Shown piece after piece: positions 1-7,781 of a stretch of DNA of 10,263 nucleotides. Both the position numbers and the translations under genes were made by a program. The notes beneath the pieces are model-generated. The model did not search any database, was not told the origin of the DNA, and saw only the letters and a list, made by a program, of their open reading frames with translations. How positions within the stretch are numbered: position 1 is the stretch's first letter; every line of letters starts with the position of its first letter. Origin of the DNA: Deltaproteobacteria bacterium RIFCSPLOWO2_12_FULL_60_16. Its GTDB lineage: Bacteria > Desulfobacterota > Binatia > UBA9968. The stretch covers positions 1 through 10,263 of the forward strand of contig MGSR01000190.1 in assembly GCA_001798565.1 (NCBI GenBank), written 5' to 3'.

Positions 1-253
1 GCTGGGAAAGATCGCCTTTGATTCGTTTCTCAAGGCTTATCAGGAACACGGGGGTTCTATTCCAAAGCCGCGTCCCCAATTTCGCCACGGCGGGCTTGTC
101 CAGCTTGGCCCCGATTTGACGCTGATCGCCTCCTATCACCCGAGCCAGCAGAATACTTTCACGGGCAAGCTGACGAAAAAAATGTTCCACGAAGTGTTTA
201 AAAAAGCACAGAAGCTCTTGGCTTTCAGCCATCAGCCAGGAGCAAGACTTTGA
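1..253 (+). CDS. Uracil-DNA glycosylase, family 5 (UDGb-like), 3' part
   Basis: The frame is open from the window edge (codons from base 2) to TGA at 251-253 and gives the last 83 residues of a protein that starts outside the window. It contains FRHGG followed by ASYHPSQQNTFTGKLT. The HPS-x-x-N-T-x-T-G-K-L-T pattern is the second active-site motif of family 5 uracil-DNA glycosylases, in which the histidine lies in the DNA-contacting loop; family 4 enzymes carry a different continuation after HP. Such enzymes remove uracil, and in some cases other deaminated bases, from DNA to start base excision repair in the cytoplasm. The N-terminal motif and any iron-sulfur cysteines are not visible. The final residues, about FSHQPGARL, are encoded by a repeat unit (bases 221-236) and look like a non-homologous tail. 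The family call is confident; the exact substrate range is not known. Confidence 0.85.
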   Translation, partial: LGKIAFDSFLKAYQEHGGSIPKPRPQFRHGGLVQLGPDLTLIASYHPSQQNTFTGKLTKKMFHEVFKKAQKLLAFSHQPGARL

Positions 254-285
254 AAGCTGACAGCTGACCGCTGATTGCTGAAAGC
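221..285. repeat. Imperfect inverted repeat across the UDG stop codon
   Basis: Bases 221-236 (gctttcagccatcagc) and 270-285 (gctgattgctgaaagc) are reverse complements with one mismatch in 16. They are separated by 33 bases that include the UDG stop codon. The left arm lies inside the coding sequence. No T-run follows the right arm, so this is not a standard intrinsic terminator. It looks like two oppositely oriented copies of one short repeat family. Confidence 0.75.
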
Positions 286-286
286 T
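256..286 (+). repeat. 7-bp tandem repeat (GCTGANN, four units)
   Basis: Four consecutive heptamers, gctgaca, gctgacc, gctgatt and gctgaaa, run from 256 to 283 and are followed by a partial fifth unit, gct. All share GCTGA. The array begins 3 bases after the UDG stop codon. Its right half doubles as the right arm of the inverted repeat at 221-285. GCTGA-rich strings of this kind occur as dispersed intergenic repeats in several uncultured proteobacterial genomes; that comparison is from memory. Confidence 0.75.
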
Positions 287-316
287 TAACTAAAGCGTGA
301 TATAGAGACTCTCGGT

Positions 317-3205
317 ATGAGCCCAAGCAAAGAGCAAGAATACAAAGACATCGAGGCGGATCTAAAGAAGCGCATCGAAGGCGAGGTGCGCTTCGATAAG
401 TATTCGCGGCTGCTCTACTCCACCGACGCCTCGATGTACGAGATCGAGCCGATCGGCGTCGTGATCCCGCGCCACAAGGGAGATGTCCAGGCAGCCATCG
501 AGACGGCGAAGCGCTTCGAAGTCCCGATCCTCCCCAGGGGCGGCGGCACCGCCCTGGCGGGCCAGACCGTGGGCCACGCGATCGTTCTGGACTTCTCGAA
601 ATATATGAACCGGGTGCTGGAGGTGAACCAGGAAGAGCTCTGGTGCCGGGTCGAGCCGGGTCTGGTGCAGGACGAGCTCAACGCCCACGTGAGGCCGATG
701 GGTCTGCTCTTCGGGCCGGATACCTCCACATCCAACCGGGCCACCATCGGCGGCATGATCGGCAACAACTCCGCCGGGGCTCACTCGCTCACCTACGGGA
801 AGACCCTGGATCATGTTCTGGAGTTGACGGTGTATCTGTCGGACGGAAGCGAGGTGGTGCTGAAAGATCTCTCGTTCGGGGAGCTTGGCGCGAAAGTCGC
901 GCAGGACAATCTGGAGGGGCGGATTTATCGCGAGATCGCGCGCCTTGCGGAGGAGCACAAACAGGAGATCCTGGCGCGCTATCCGAAAATCATGCGCCGG
1001 GTCTCCGGCTATAACCTCGACGAGTTCGCCAAGCCGAAGCCTTTCAATCTCTCAAGGATGGTGGTCGGCTCCGAGGGGACGCTCGCCTGCGTGGTCGAGG
1101 CCAAGATGCGGCTGGTGCCGAAGCCGAAGTGGACGGCTCTCGACGTGATTCACTTTGAGGACGACATCGCGGCGCTGGAGGCGTCGCACGCTATTTTGGA
1201 GACCGCCCCGTATGCCCTCGAGTCGACCGACAAGCTGGTCCTCGACCTTGCCCGGGGCAACATCGTGCAATCCAAGCGGCTGGGCTTTGTCCAGGGAAGT
1301 CCCAGCTCCCTTCTTATGGTCGAGTACGCCGGCGACACCGAAGCAGCGGTGAGAGAACAGGTCGACAAACTCGAAAAGCTGCGCCAGTCGCGCAAGATCG
1401 GCTACGCGGCTACGCAGGCCTTCAAACCCGAGGAGGTCCGCGCCGTCTGGGGGGTGCGCAAGGCGGGCCTCGGCCTGCTGCTCGGCATCAAGGGGGACAA
1501 AAAACCCATCGCCTTTGTCGAAGACACGGCCGTCGAGCCGGCCAAGCTGCCGGAATTCATCAAGCGCTTCAGGGAGATTCTTACCCGCCACGACGCCCGG
1601 GCCGGCTATTACGGCCACTGCTCCGTCGGCTGCATGCACATCCGCCCGTTGATCAATCTCAAGCAGGAAGGCGAGGTCAAAAAGATGGTCGCCATCGCCG
1701 ACGAGATCGCGGAACTGGTGCTGGAGTTCCACGGCGCGCTGTCGGGAGAGCACGGCGACGGGCTGGCACGCAGCCACTTCAACGAAAGGCTCTACGGACC
1801 CGTCCTCTACAACGCCTTCCGCCAGATCAAGCGGAGCTTCGATCCGAACAATCTCATGAATCCGGGAAAGATCGTCGATGCCCCGGCGATGACCGAGTCT
1901 CTGCGCATCAGCCCGGCGTACAAGACCTGGGCGCCGGAGACCCTGCTCGACTTCAGCGGCCAGGGCGGTTTTGCCGCGGCCGTGGAGATGTGCAGCGGCA
2001 TGGGCGAATGCCGGAAAAAACTCGACGGGACCATGTGCCCCTCCTACATGGCGACTTTGGATGAGGAGCACTCCACGCGCGGACGGGCCAACGCGCTGCG
2101 CGCCGTGCTCTCGGGAAAAGTCCCCAACAGGGATTTCTCCGGCAAGCGGCTGTACGAGGTCCTGGATCTCTGCCTGGAGTGCAAGGCGTGCAAGGCCGAG
2201 TGCCCTTCCAACGTGGACATGGCGAAGCTCAAGTACGAATTTCTCTCCCACTACTACCGCGCGAACGGCCTGCCGCTGCGCAACCGGCTGTTCGGCAGGA
2301 TCGAAAAGTGGAATCGTTGGGGCTCGCGCCTGGCGCCGTTCTCCAACTGGCTTGCCAATTCGCGGCCCAACCGCTGGCTGCTCGAACTACTGGCCGGGGT
2401 CGATCGCAGGCGCCCGTTGCCGCGCTTTGCCAGGGAGACCTTTGAAGACTGGCACCGAAATCATCGACCCGAGGGAAAGGAGAGCCGAGGAGAGGTGGTT
2501 CTTTTCCACGACACGTTCAACACCTTTAACACCCCGTCCGTGGCCATCACCGCGACACTCCTGTTGGAGCGATCCGGCTATCGAGTCGTCGTGCCCGAAA
2601 AGAGATGCTGCGGCCGGCCGATGATCTCCAAGGGGATGCTGCGCGAGGCCAAGGAGAACGCCGCCAAGAATGTCCAGAGTCTTTTTCCTTACGCCGAGAG
2701 AGGAGTCGCCATCGTGGGACTGGAGCCGTCGTGCCTGCTGACGCTGCGCGACGAATATCCCGACCTGCTGCGCACCCAGGCCTCCAAGCTGGTGGCCCGC
2801 CAGAGTTTTCTCCTGGAGGAATTCTTGCTGAGAGAGCGCGACGCCGGCAGACTTTCGCTGGCCTTTAAATCCAACGGCCGCAAAGCCCTGCTCCACGGCC
2901 ACTGCCACCAGAAGGCGCTGGTGGGGACCGCGCCGACGCTGGCGGTGCTGCGCTGGGCGGGCTTCGAGGTCTCGGAGATCGATTCCGGCTGCTGCGGCAT
3001 GGCAGGCTCCTTCGGCTTCGAGAAGGAGCACTACGATCTCTCCGTCGCCATCGCCAACCGGCGCCTCGTGCCGGCCGTCCAGGCATCGGGATCGGAGGTG
3101 CGGGTGGTCGCCTCCGGGATCTCCTGCCGCCAGCAGATCGAGCATCTCGCGGATCGCAGGGCGAAACATCCGGCAGAGGTCTTGTGGGAGCAGGTAGAAA
3201 AATGA
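317..3205 (+). CDS. FAD-linked 2-hydroxyacid dehydrogenase fused to Fe-S/CCG domain (YdiJ/GlcD-GlcF type)
   Basis: This 962-residue fusion probably oxidises a D-2-hydroxyacid (D-2-hydroxyglutarate, D-lactate or glycolate are family substrates) and passes electrons through iron-sulfur clusters to a membrane or cytoplasmic acceptor. The FAD-binding domain spans about 40-265, with PRGGGTALAGQTVG at 73-86, GPDTSTSNRATIGG at 133-146 and VGSEGTL at 250-256. An FAD-oxidase C-terminal domain follows to about 520, with GHCSVGCMHIRP at 433-444, GEHGDG at 477-482 and FDPNNLMNPGKI at 508-519. The ferredoxin-like part has C559, C565, C574-Pro and then C619, C622, C625, C629-Pro. Two cysteine-rich CCG modules carry C764-C765-G with C806, and GHCHQKA at 861-867 with C892-C893-G and C937. 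The order matches E. coli YdiJ, which is of similar length. The ATG at 317 has no clear Shine-Dalgarno; an in-frame TAA at 287-289 limits upstream extension. The stop overlaps the next start codon. Substrate is not determinable from sequence. Confidence 0.93.
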   Translation: MSPSKEQEYKDIEADLKKRIEGEVRFDKYSRLLYSTDASMYEIEPIGVVIPRHKGDVQAAIETAKRFEVPILPRGGGTALAGQTVGHAIVLDFSKYMNRVLEVNQEELWCRVEPGLVQDELNAHVRPMGLLFGPDTSTSNRATIGGMIGNNSAGAHSLTYGKTLDHVLELTVYLSDGSEVVLKDLSFGELGAKVAQDNLEGRIYREIARLAEEHKQEILARYPKIMRRVSGYNLDEFAKPKPFNLSRMVVGSEGTLACVVEAKMRLVPKPKWTALDVIHFEDDIAALEASHAILETAPYALESTDKLVLDLARGNIVQSKRLGFVQGSPSSLLMVEYAGDTEAAVREQVDKLEKLRQSRKIGYAATQAFKPEEVRAVWGVRKAGLGLLLGIKGDKKPIAFVEDTAVEPAKLPEFIKRFREILTRHDARAGYYGHCSVGCMHIRPLINLKQEGEVKKMVAIADEIAELVLEFHGALSGEHGDGLARSHFNERLYGPVLYNAFRQIKRSFDPNNLMNPGKIVDAPAMTESLRISPAYKTWAPETLLDFSGQGGFAAAVEMCSGMGECRKKLDGTMCPSYMATLDEEHSTRGRANALRAVLSGKVPNRDFSGKRLYEVLDLCLECKACKAECPSNVDMAKLKYEFLSHYYRANGLPLRNRLFGRIEKWNRWGSRLAPFSNWLANSRPNRWLLELLAGVDRRRPLPRFARETFEDWHRNHRPEGKESRGEVVLFHDTFNTFNTPSVAITATLLLERSGYRVVVPEKRCCGRPMISKGMLREAKENAAKNVQSLFPYAERGVAIVGLEPSCLLTLRDEYPDLLRTQASKLVARQSFLLEEFLLRERDAGRLSLAFKSNGRKALLHGHCHQKALVGTAPTLAVLRWAGFEVSEIDSGCCGMAGSFGFEKEHYDLSVAIANRRLVPAVQASGSEVRVVASGISCRQQIEHLADRRAKHPAEVLWEQVEK

Positions 3206-6039
3206 GGCGCGGTCTGGTTCTGACGGCGCTCGTCTTCTGTCTGGTCGGCTCGAGCGCTGTGCGGGCCGGTGCCGAGCCTTTGCCAAACGATCCCGAACTC
3301 ATCAGAGGCTCGCTCGACAACGGCCTCACATACCTCCTCAAAAAGCACGGAAATCCCGCGGGGCGCGTGAGCCTCTGGCTGCACGTTGCGTCGGGCTCGC
3401 TGAACGAGACCGAGGGGACACGCGGCATCGCCCACTACCTCGAGCACATGGCCTTCAACGGCTCGGCCAACTTTCCCCCCGGCTCCCTGATTCCCTTCTT
3501 CCAATCGCTGGGCATGACCTTCGGGCGCGACCAGAACGCCTTCACAGGCTTCGAGCAAACGACCTACCAACTCGCCCTGCCCGACACCAGGCCGGAGACC
3601 CTCGACAAGGGCATCCTCTACCTATCCGACGTGGCGCTGCGCTTGAGTCTTGCCCCGGGCGAGATCGAGAGCGAGCGGCAGATCGTCCTGGAGGAGAAGC
3701 GCTCGCGCGCCGGCCCCCTGCAGCGTGTGCAGGAGTACATTTACGAGCGGCTGGCTCCCGGATCCACCTTCGGCAGGCGGCTCCCTATCGGCACCGAAGA
3801 GACGATCAAATCGGCCGCACCCAAGGACTTCAAGGAGTACTACTCGCGCTGGTATGTCCCGAGCAACATGGTCCTCATCGTTGTCGGTGAGTCCGACCCT
3901 GCTCTCGTCACCGGCCTGATCCGGAAGCACTTCGCCGACGGCCCCAAAGTTCCGCGCCCGATTGAACGAGACGTCGGCGTCAAGGCGCAAACAGCCATGC
4001 GAGCGATCGTTGCCACAGACCCCGAGTTGACCCAGGCGGAGGTCTCGATCGTGCGGGTTGAGGCGCCCCGTGCCCCGACGGTGACCGTGGAACAGTACCG
4101 GCGTGACCTGATGGAGCTGGTCGGCGTCTGGGTGTTCAACCGGCGGATCAACGCGCAGCTAGCTGAAGGAAAGGCATCGTTTCTTAAGGCCGGAGTCTCG
4201 GTGCGTCAGCGTCCGAGGGCGATCCGGCTGATCACCGCTGAGGCGTCCGGCAAACCCGGCGAATGGCGGAGGATGCTGGCCGATCTGGGGATGAATCTCC
4301 AGAGAGCCCGCCTTCACGGCTTCAGCGAGCGCGAGGTGCGGGATGCGCAGACGTCATGGATCGCCCAGGCACAAGAGGAGGCGCAGCGCGAGAGAACGCT
4401 CCCCGCCCGCGCGCTCCTCCGCCGGATCAACAGCGCCGTGGCACGGCGCGAGCCGGTGATGTCGGCAGCGCAGCGCCTGGATCTTCAGAAGCGCCTCTTG
4501 CCGGGAATCACGGCGGCGGAGGTCTCACAAATCTTCGCGGCCAACTTCGATCCGACCGCCGTCACGTTCATCGTCGAGATTCCGTCCGGGGGCGAGGCGC
4601 CCAGCGAAGCGGAACTGGCCGGGCTCGGCCGCGTGGCGTTGAGCGTGAAGCCCGAAAGGGAGACCGAGCCCGCGCGCGCCCGCGCGTTGCTCGAGAAGCT
4701 TCCCGCGGGCGGAAAGTTTGTCGAGAGCATCCCGCATGCTGCCAGCGCCGTCACATCGGGATGGCTGGATAACGGGGTGCGGGTTCACTATCGCCTCATG
4801 GAGCAGCGCAAGAACGAAGCGAGCATCACGATCACGCTCGCCGGCGGGCAGATCCAGGAGACGGCGACAAACCGTGGGATCAGCCAGGCGGCTACCCTGG
4901 CCTGGAATCAGCCCGCAACCAGCAAGCTCTCCAGCATCCAGATCCGCGATCTCATAACGGGTAAAAAAGTGCGGGTAAGCGGCAGGGCGAATGCGGACAC
5001 TCTCGCTCTCGCCGTCTCGGGGAACCCCGCTGACCTTGAGGTAGGCCTTCAGCTCGCGTACCTCCTGCTGACAGATCCGGTCATCGAGTCAGCGGCGTTC
5101 ATACAATGGAAGGAGACCGAGACGCAGAAAATCGCGGCCCGCAAGGTGCGGTCGGCCGGGATCCTGAGCGAGGCCACCGCGGCGGCATTTTATCCCAGCG
5201 ATGAGCCGCGAACCAAGCCGCTGGAGGCCAGCCAGATTCACAGGATCAGTCTCGACGCTGCGCAGGCGTGGCTCAGGAAGCTTGTTGCTGAGGCGCCGAT
5301 CGAGGTGGCTGTCGTGGGCGATGTGGATCCATCCACGGCGCGAGGACTGGTCGAGCGATACCTCGGATCGCTCCCGCCGCGCAGCCGCATCAGTCACCAG
5401 ACCTTCGCCGGCCTTCGCAAGATCACACGGAGCGCCGGGCCGATCCACATCGAGCGCAAGATCAACGTCAAGACCCCGCAGGCCTTCGTGATGGAAGGGT
5501 TTTTCGGGACTGACATCCAGAATGTCCGTGATTCGCGGATCCTGGCGATAGCGGCGCGTGTGTTGTCGACGCGCATGAACACCGTCATTAGAGAGGAGAA
5601 GCAACTGGTCTACAGCATCGGCGCGTCATCGCAGCCGGCAAGCGACTATCCCGGCTTCGGGCTCTTCGTGGCGCGGGCGCCAACGGATCCAGCCAAGACC
5701 GGGGCCCTGGCCACGGCCCTGAGCGAGATGTACACCGCCTTCACCGGCAAAGGCCCAACTAAGGATGAGATGGCCGTCGCCAAGAGGCAGATTGCAAACC
5801 TGCTCGACCAGACTATGAAGGAGCCGGAGTTCTGGGTGAGCCGCCTTGCGACTCTCGACTACCATGGGCTGAGCTTGAACGACGTGGCCAACGCGCCCGC
5901 GGACTATCAACGCTACACCGCAGAGGAAATCCGCGACACCTTCGCCCGCTACAACACGCCTGCCGCCCGCTTCCGCTTCGTGATCGCGCCGGCCGATCCG
6001 CCCAGCAGCAAGCCTGGAGCGGAAAAGACGAAGGGCTGA
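3202..6039 (+). CDS. Secreted M16 family zinc metallopeptidase (PqqL-like)
   Basis: This 945-residue protein starts with a signal peptide: MRRG, a hydrophobic core at about 5-20, and AGA before E25 as the likely cleavage site. It should therefore act in the periplasm on peptides or unfolded protein segments. The first lobe carries the inverted zinc motif HYLEH (H78, E81, H82) within AHYLEHMAFNGS; the third ligand should be a glutamate in EIESERQIVLEE (154-165). NAFTGFEQTTYQ at 112-123 is also typical of the family. The second lobe begins at about D523 and lacks an HxxEH motif. It has the substrate-binding R/Y pair in REEKQLVYS (R797, Y804). Two lobes in one chain and this length match PqqL and pitrilysin-type proteins. 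I chose the ATG at 3202 over the GTG at 3184 because it forms an ATGA overlap with the previous stop, has GGGAG at 3187-3190 upstream, and opens directly into the signal peptide. Natural substrate unknown. Confidence 0.92.
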   Translation: MRRGLVLTALVFCLVGSSAVRAGAEPLPNDPELIRGSLDNGLTYLLKKHGNPAGRVSLWLHVASGSLNETEGTRGIAHYLEHMAFNGSANFPPGSLIPFFQSLGMTFGRDQNAFTGFEQTTYQLALPDTRPETLDKGILYLSDVALRLSLAPGEIESERQIVLEEKRSRAGPLQRVQEYIYERLAPGSTFGRRLPIGTEETIKSAAPKDFKEYYSRWYVPSNMVLIVVGESDPALVTGLIRKHFADGPKVPRPIERDVGVKAQTAMRAIVATDPELTQAEVSIVRVEAPRAPTVTVEQYRRDLMELVGVWVFNRRINAQLAEGKASFLKAGVSVRQRPRAIRLITAEASGKPGEWRRMLADLGMNLQRARLHGFSEREVRDAQTSWIAQAQEEAQRERTLPARALLRRINSAVARREPVMSAAQRLDLQKRLLPGITAAEVSQIFAANFDPTAVTFIVEIPSGGEAPSEAELAGLGRVALSVKPERETEPARARALLEKLPAGGKFVESIPHAASAVTSGWLDNGVRVHYRLMEQRKNEASITITLAGGQIQETATNRGISQAATLAWNQPATSKLSSIQIRDLITGKKVRVSGRANADTLALAVSGNPADLEVGLQLAYLLLTDPVIESAAFIQWKETETQKIAARKVRSAGILSEATAAAFYPSDEPRTKPLEASQIHRISLDAAQAWLRKLVAEAPIEVAVVGDVDPSTARGLVERYLGSLPPRSRISHQTFAGLRKITRSAGPIHIERKINVKTPQAFVMEGFFGTDIQNVRDSRILAIAARVLSTRMNTVIREEKQLVYSIGASSQPASDYPGFGLFVARAPTDPAKTGALATALSEMYTAFTGKGPTKDEMAVAKRQIANLLDQTMKEPEFWVSRLATLDYHGLSLNDVANAPADYQRYTAEEIRDTFARYNTPAARFRFVIAPADPPSSKPGAEKTKG

Positions 6040-6082
6040 AACCCTATGATCTCTTCCGTCAACCAGGCTATGGAGAAAGTTG

Positions 6083-6088
6083 AGGAGG
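6083..6088 (+). promoter_or_regulatory. Ribosome binding site deciding the start of the ferritin-like gene
   Basis: AGGAGG lies 6 bases before the ATG at 6095. It rules out the in-frame TTG at 6080, which would place the Shine-Dalgarno inside the coding sequence. Confidence 0.85.
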
Positions 6089-6094
6089 AATTTT

Positions 6095-6742
6095 ATGAAG
6101 AGCGATGAATTTGTCCAGGAGTTGCTGGGGCCGATCCAGGAGTTCTGCCACAGTCTCGACGGGCAGCCGCCGGCGTACAGCTACATCCCGCTAAAGAGCG
6201 ACGAGGAGCGCATCCGCGTGATGCAGAGCCGCCTCTTCAACGAGCTCAGGGCGGCGGATCTTTACGGAACGTGGCTCAGGACAACGCCCGAGCTCGAGGT
6301 CAAGGCGACGATGGCGGAGTCGGCGCACGAGGAGATGACGCATGCCCAGCTTCTCTCCAGGAGGATTCGCGAGCTCGGCCACGAGCCGTTCGACTACAAG
6401 CCGCTGCCCGCGCAGATCGCGATGTTCAACGCCATGGAGGGGCTCAACGACACCTGCGAGCGCCTCGCCGGTCTCTCGCTCGCCGGAGAGACGGTCGCGT
6501 ACTACCTGATCCAGATGTGCTTGAAGTCGCCCGCGGTGCCGGATTGGATCAAGCAGCCCTATCGGCGGATCACCGAGGACGAGGCGGAGCACGGCAGCAT
6601 CCCGCAGAAGTTCCTCACGCAGTATGCCACCACGCCGGAGCGGCAGGACCGGGTGCGCCGGGCCGTGGCGATGCGCATGGTGCTGTTCCGCGAATATCTC
6701 GCCAGCCTGGACCGCTGGGCGATGGGGAAGGCGGCGTGGTAA
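6095..6742 (+). CDS. Ferritin-like diiron-carboxylate protein, function unknown
   Basis: The 215-residue product looks like a four-helix ferritin-like protein. A full set of diiron ligands is present at suitable spacing: E50 in FNELRAADLY (helix 1), E80 and H83 in EEMTH (helix 2), E132 in LAGETVAYYL (helix 3), and E163 with H166 in EDEAEH (helix 4). In this superfamily the E, ExxH, E, ExxH pattern binds two iron atoms and supports oxygen activation, peroxide reduction or iron handling; rubrerythrins, PaaA-type oxygenases and MiaE are members. There are no CxxC rubredoxin motifs, no signal peptide and no membrane segment, so it is probably cytoplasmic. The gene starts 55 bases after the M16 stop with a strong ribosome binding site and may share that transcript. 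A TATGAT at 6045-6050 could be a -10 box but has no matching -35. I do not recognise a specific family. Confidence 0.8.
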   Translation: MKSDEFVQELLGPIQEFCHSLDGQPPAYSYIPLKSDEERIRVMQSRLFNELRAADLYGTWLRTTPELEVKATMAESAHEEMTHAQLLSRRIRELGHEPFDYKPLPAQIAMFNAMEGLNDTCERLAGLSLAGETVAYYLIQMCLKSPAVPDWIKQPYRRITEDEAEHGSIPQKFLTQYATTPERQDRVRRAVAMRMVLFREYLASLDRWAMGKAAW

Positions 6743-6764
6743 GGATAAAACAATTCATCCTTTT
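6741..6764. terminator. Weak hairpin between convergent genes
   Basis: AAGGAT at 6741-6746 pairs with ATCCTT at 6757-6762 around a 10-base loop and runs into TTTT at 6761-6764 on the + strand. It overlaps the TAA of the ferritin-like gene and sits in the 26-base gap before the convergent gene's stop. The stem is short and AT-rich, so a terminator role is only tentative. Confidence 0.3.
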
Positions 6765-6768
6765 GCCT

Positions 6769-7734
6769 TCATCCTTTCAGATCGCCGTGCTCGCGGTACC
6801 ATTGCGCCGCGCCCGGATGGAGCGGCACGTCCAGCGGCGTCGCCTCGGTGTCCTGCCCGAGCTGGCCGATCCCCGTGAAGGAGGATTCCCAAAAAATCTC
6901 ATCCTTGCGCGCCTGCAAGGCATCGCAAACCTTGTAGGCGTCCTCGTCCGGCAGCGAGGCCCGGGTATAAAGCGGCCAGCCGCCGTAGTCCAGGCACTCA
7001 TAGTCGGACTTCAAGTGAGGATAGCGGCCCGCCGGGATAACGACCCTGCGCCAACCGAGAGCCTCCAGTTTCTGGAACACCGGCCCTTCGAGCATAACCG
7101 GCTTCATATCCGCCGCGAGCGCCTCGTCGAACCAGAGCACCAGCCCCTCGTCGAAGACGGCATCGATGGTCCCGGCGCGCAGGGCATCCATGCGTCTCTT
7201 GTCCCCGGGGCCGCCGTTGAGCTGCAGGCTGCCGCCCCACGACTCGAGATCGGCCAGCGTGAATCCGTAGATGGAGAGGGTCTGCTCCAGCAGCACGCGC
7301 GTCGAGTGGGCGGGGTCTTCGCGGATCGACAGCCGGAGCGGATAGCGCTTCTCCTTGATCTCGGCGACAGATCTGAGCCCGGTGCGCGGGTGAATCATGT
7401 AGACGAAGCGATCCCACGACGGGTAGTTGGCGAGGACGCGGACGGGCAAAGGCTCCTTGAACAGCCCTGTGCCGCGATAGGCCTGGGTGAGAAAACCCGA
7501 GGGATTGACCATCGCCATCTCCAGCTCGCCGCGGCAGACGGCGTAGGCGAGGTGAGGCGCCCCGGTCGCCATGCGCAGCCACGGACGGAATTTTTCACCG
7601 GAGCCGGCGCCCACCACGATGCACACGTCGCGGTTTCCATAATAAGGTGTGTCGGGATTGCCGGCGATATGCAGGCCGATCTCCCAGAGCAGCTTGGCCC
7701 GCTGAAAGTTCGCGCCTTTTGGAAGTGGTTCCAT
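6769..7734 (-). CDS. TAXI-family (TRAP-associated) solute-binding protein without a signal peptide
   Basis: The 321-residue protein matches the TAXI branch of periplasmic-binding proteins: VVGAGSGEKFRPW at 40-52, GELEMAMVNPSG at 69-80, RVLANYPSWDRFVYMI at 99-114, a two-lobed binding-protein layout, and the ending VPLHPGAAQWYREHG at 303-317. Family members bind small organic acids or amino acids for tripartite TRAP transporters. The N terminus (MEPLPKGANFQRAKLLWEIG) has no hydrophobic stretch and no lipobox, so export is not evident. No TRAP permease gene is in the window. The ATG at 7734 is chosen because AGGAGG at 7746-7741 sits 6 bases upstream; the in-frame TTG at 7737 would be only 3 bases away. 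The gene lies 49 bases behind the VOC gene and probably shares its transcript. Ligand unknown; a cytoplasmic sensor or scavenger role is possible. Confidence 0.82.
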   Translation of the reverse strand: MEPLPKGANFQRAKLLWEIGLHIAGNPDTPYYGNRDVCIVVGAGSGEKFRPWLRMATGAPHLAYAVCRGELEMAMVNPSGFLTQAYRGTGLFKEPLPVRVLANYPSWDRFVYMIHPRTGLRSVAEIKEKRYPLRLSIREDPAHSTRVLLEQTLSIYGFTLADLESWGGSLQLNGGPGDKRRMDALRAGTIDAVFDEGLVLWFDEALAADMKPVMLEGPVFQKLEALGWRRVVIPAGRYPHLKSDYECLDYGGWPLYTRASLPDEDAYKVCDALQARKDEIFWESSFTGIGQLGQDTEATPLDVPLHPGAAQWYREHGDLKG

Positions 7735-7740
7735 CAATGA

Positions 7741-7746
7741 CCTCCT
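7741..7746 (-). promoter_or_regulatory. Ribosome binding site of the TAXI protein gene
   Basis: AGGAGG on the minus strand, 6 bases before the ATG at 7734. It favours this ATG over the TTG immediately upstream. Confidence 0.8.
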
Positions 7747-7781
7747 GGAAATGAGCGTGTATGGAACAAAGTAAACGCGGT

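Noticed and set aside
301..306. TATAGA as a -10 box for the dehydrogenase gene
   Set aside because: No acceptable -35 at 16-18 bases, and the box is only 10 bases from the start codon. Too weak to list as a promoter.
1052..2251. 399-codon open frame antisense to the dehydrogenase
   Set aside because: No domain signature and no ribosome binding site; the opposite strand has a complete multi-domain enzyme.
2387..3286. 299-codon open frame on the minus strand across the dehydrogenase/M16 junction
   Set aside because: Antisense to two well-supported genes and without recognisable motifs.
6271..7740. 489-codon open frame on the + strand
   Set aside because: It runs antisense to the whole TAXI gene and out of frame through the ferritin-like gene. 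Its product is arginine- and alanine-rich with no family motif, as expected for a shadow in GC-rich coding DNA.
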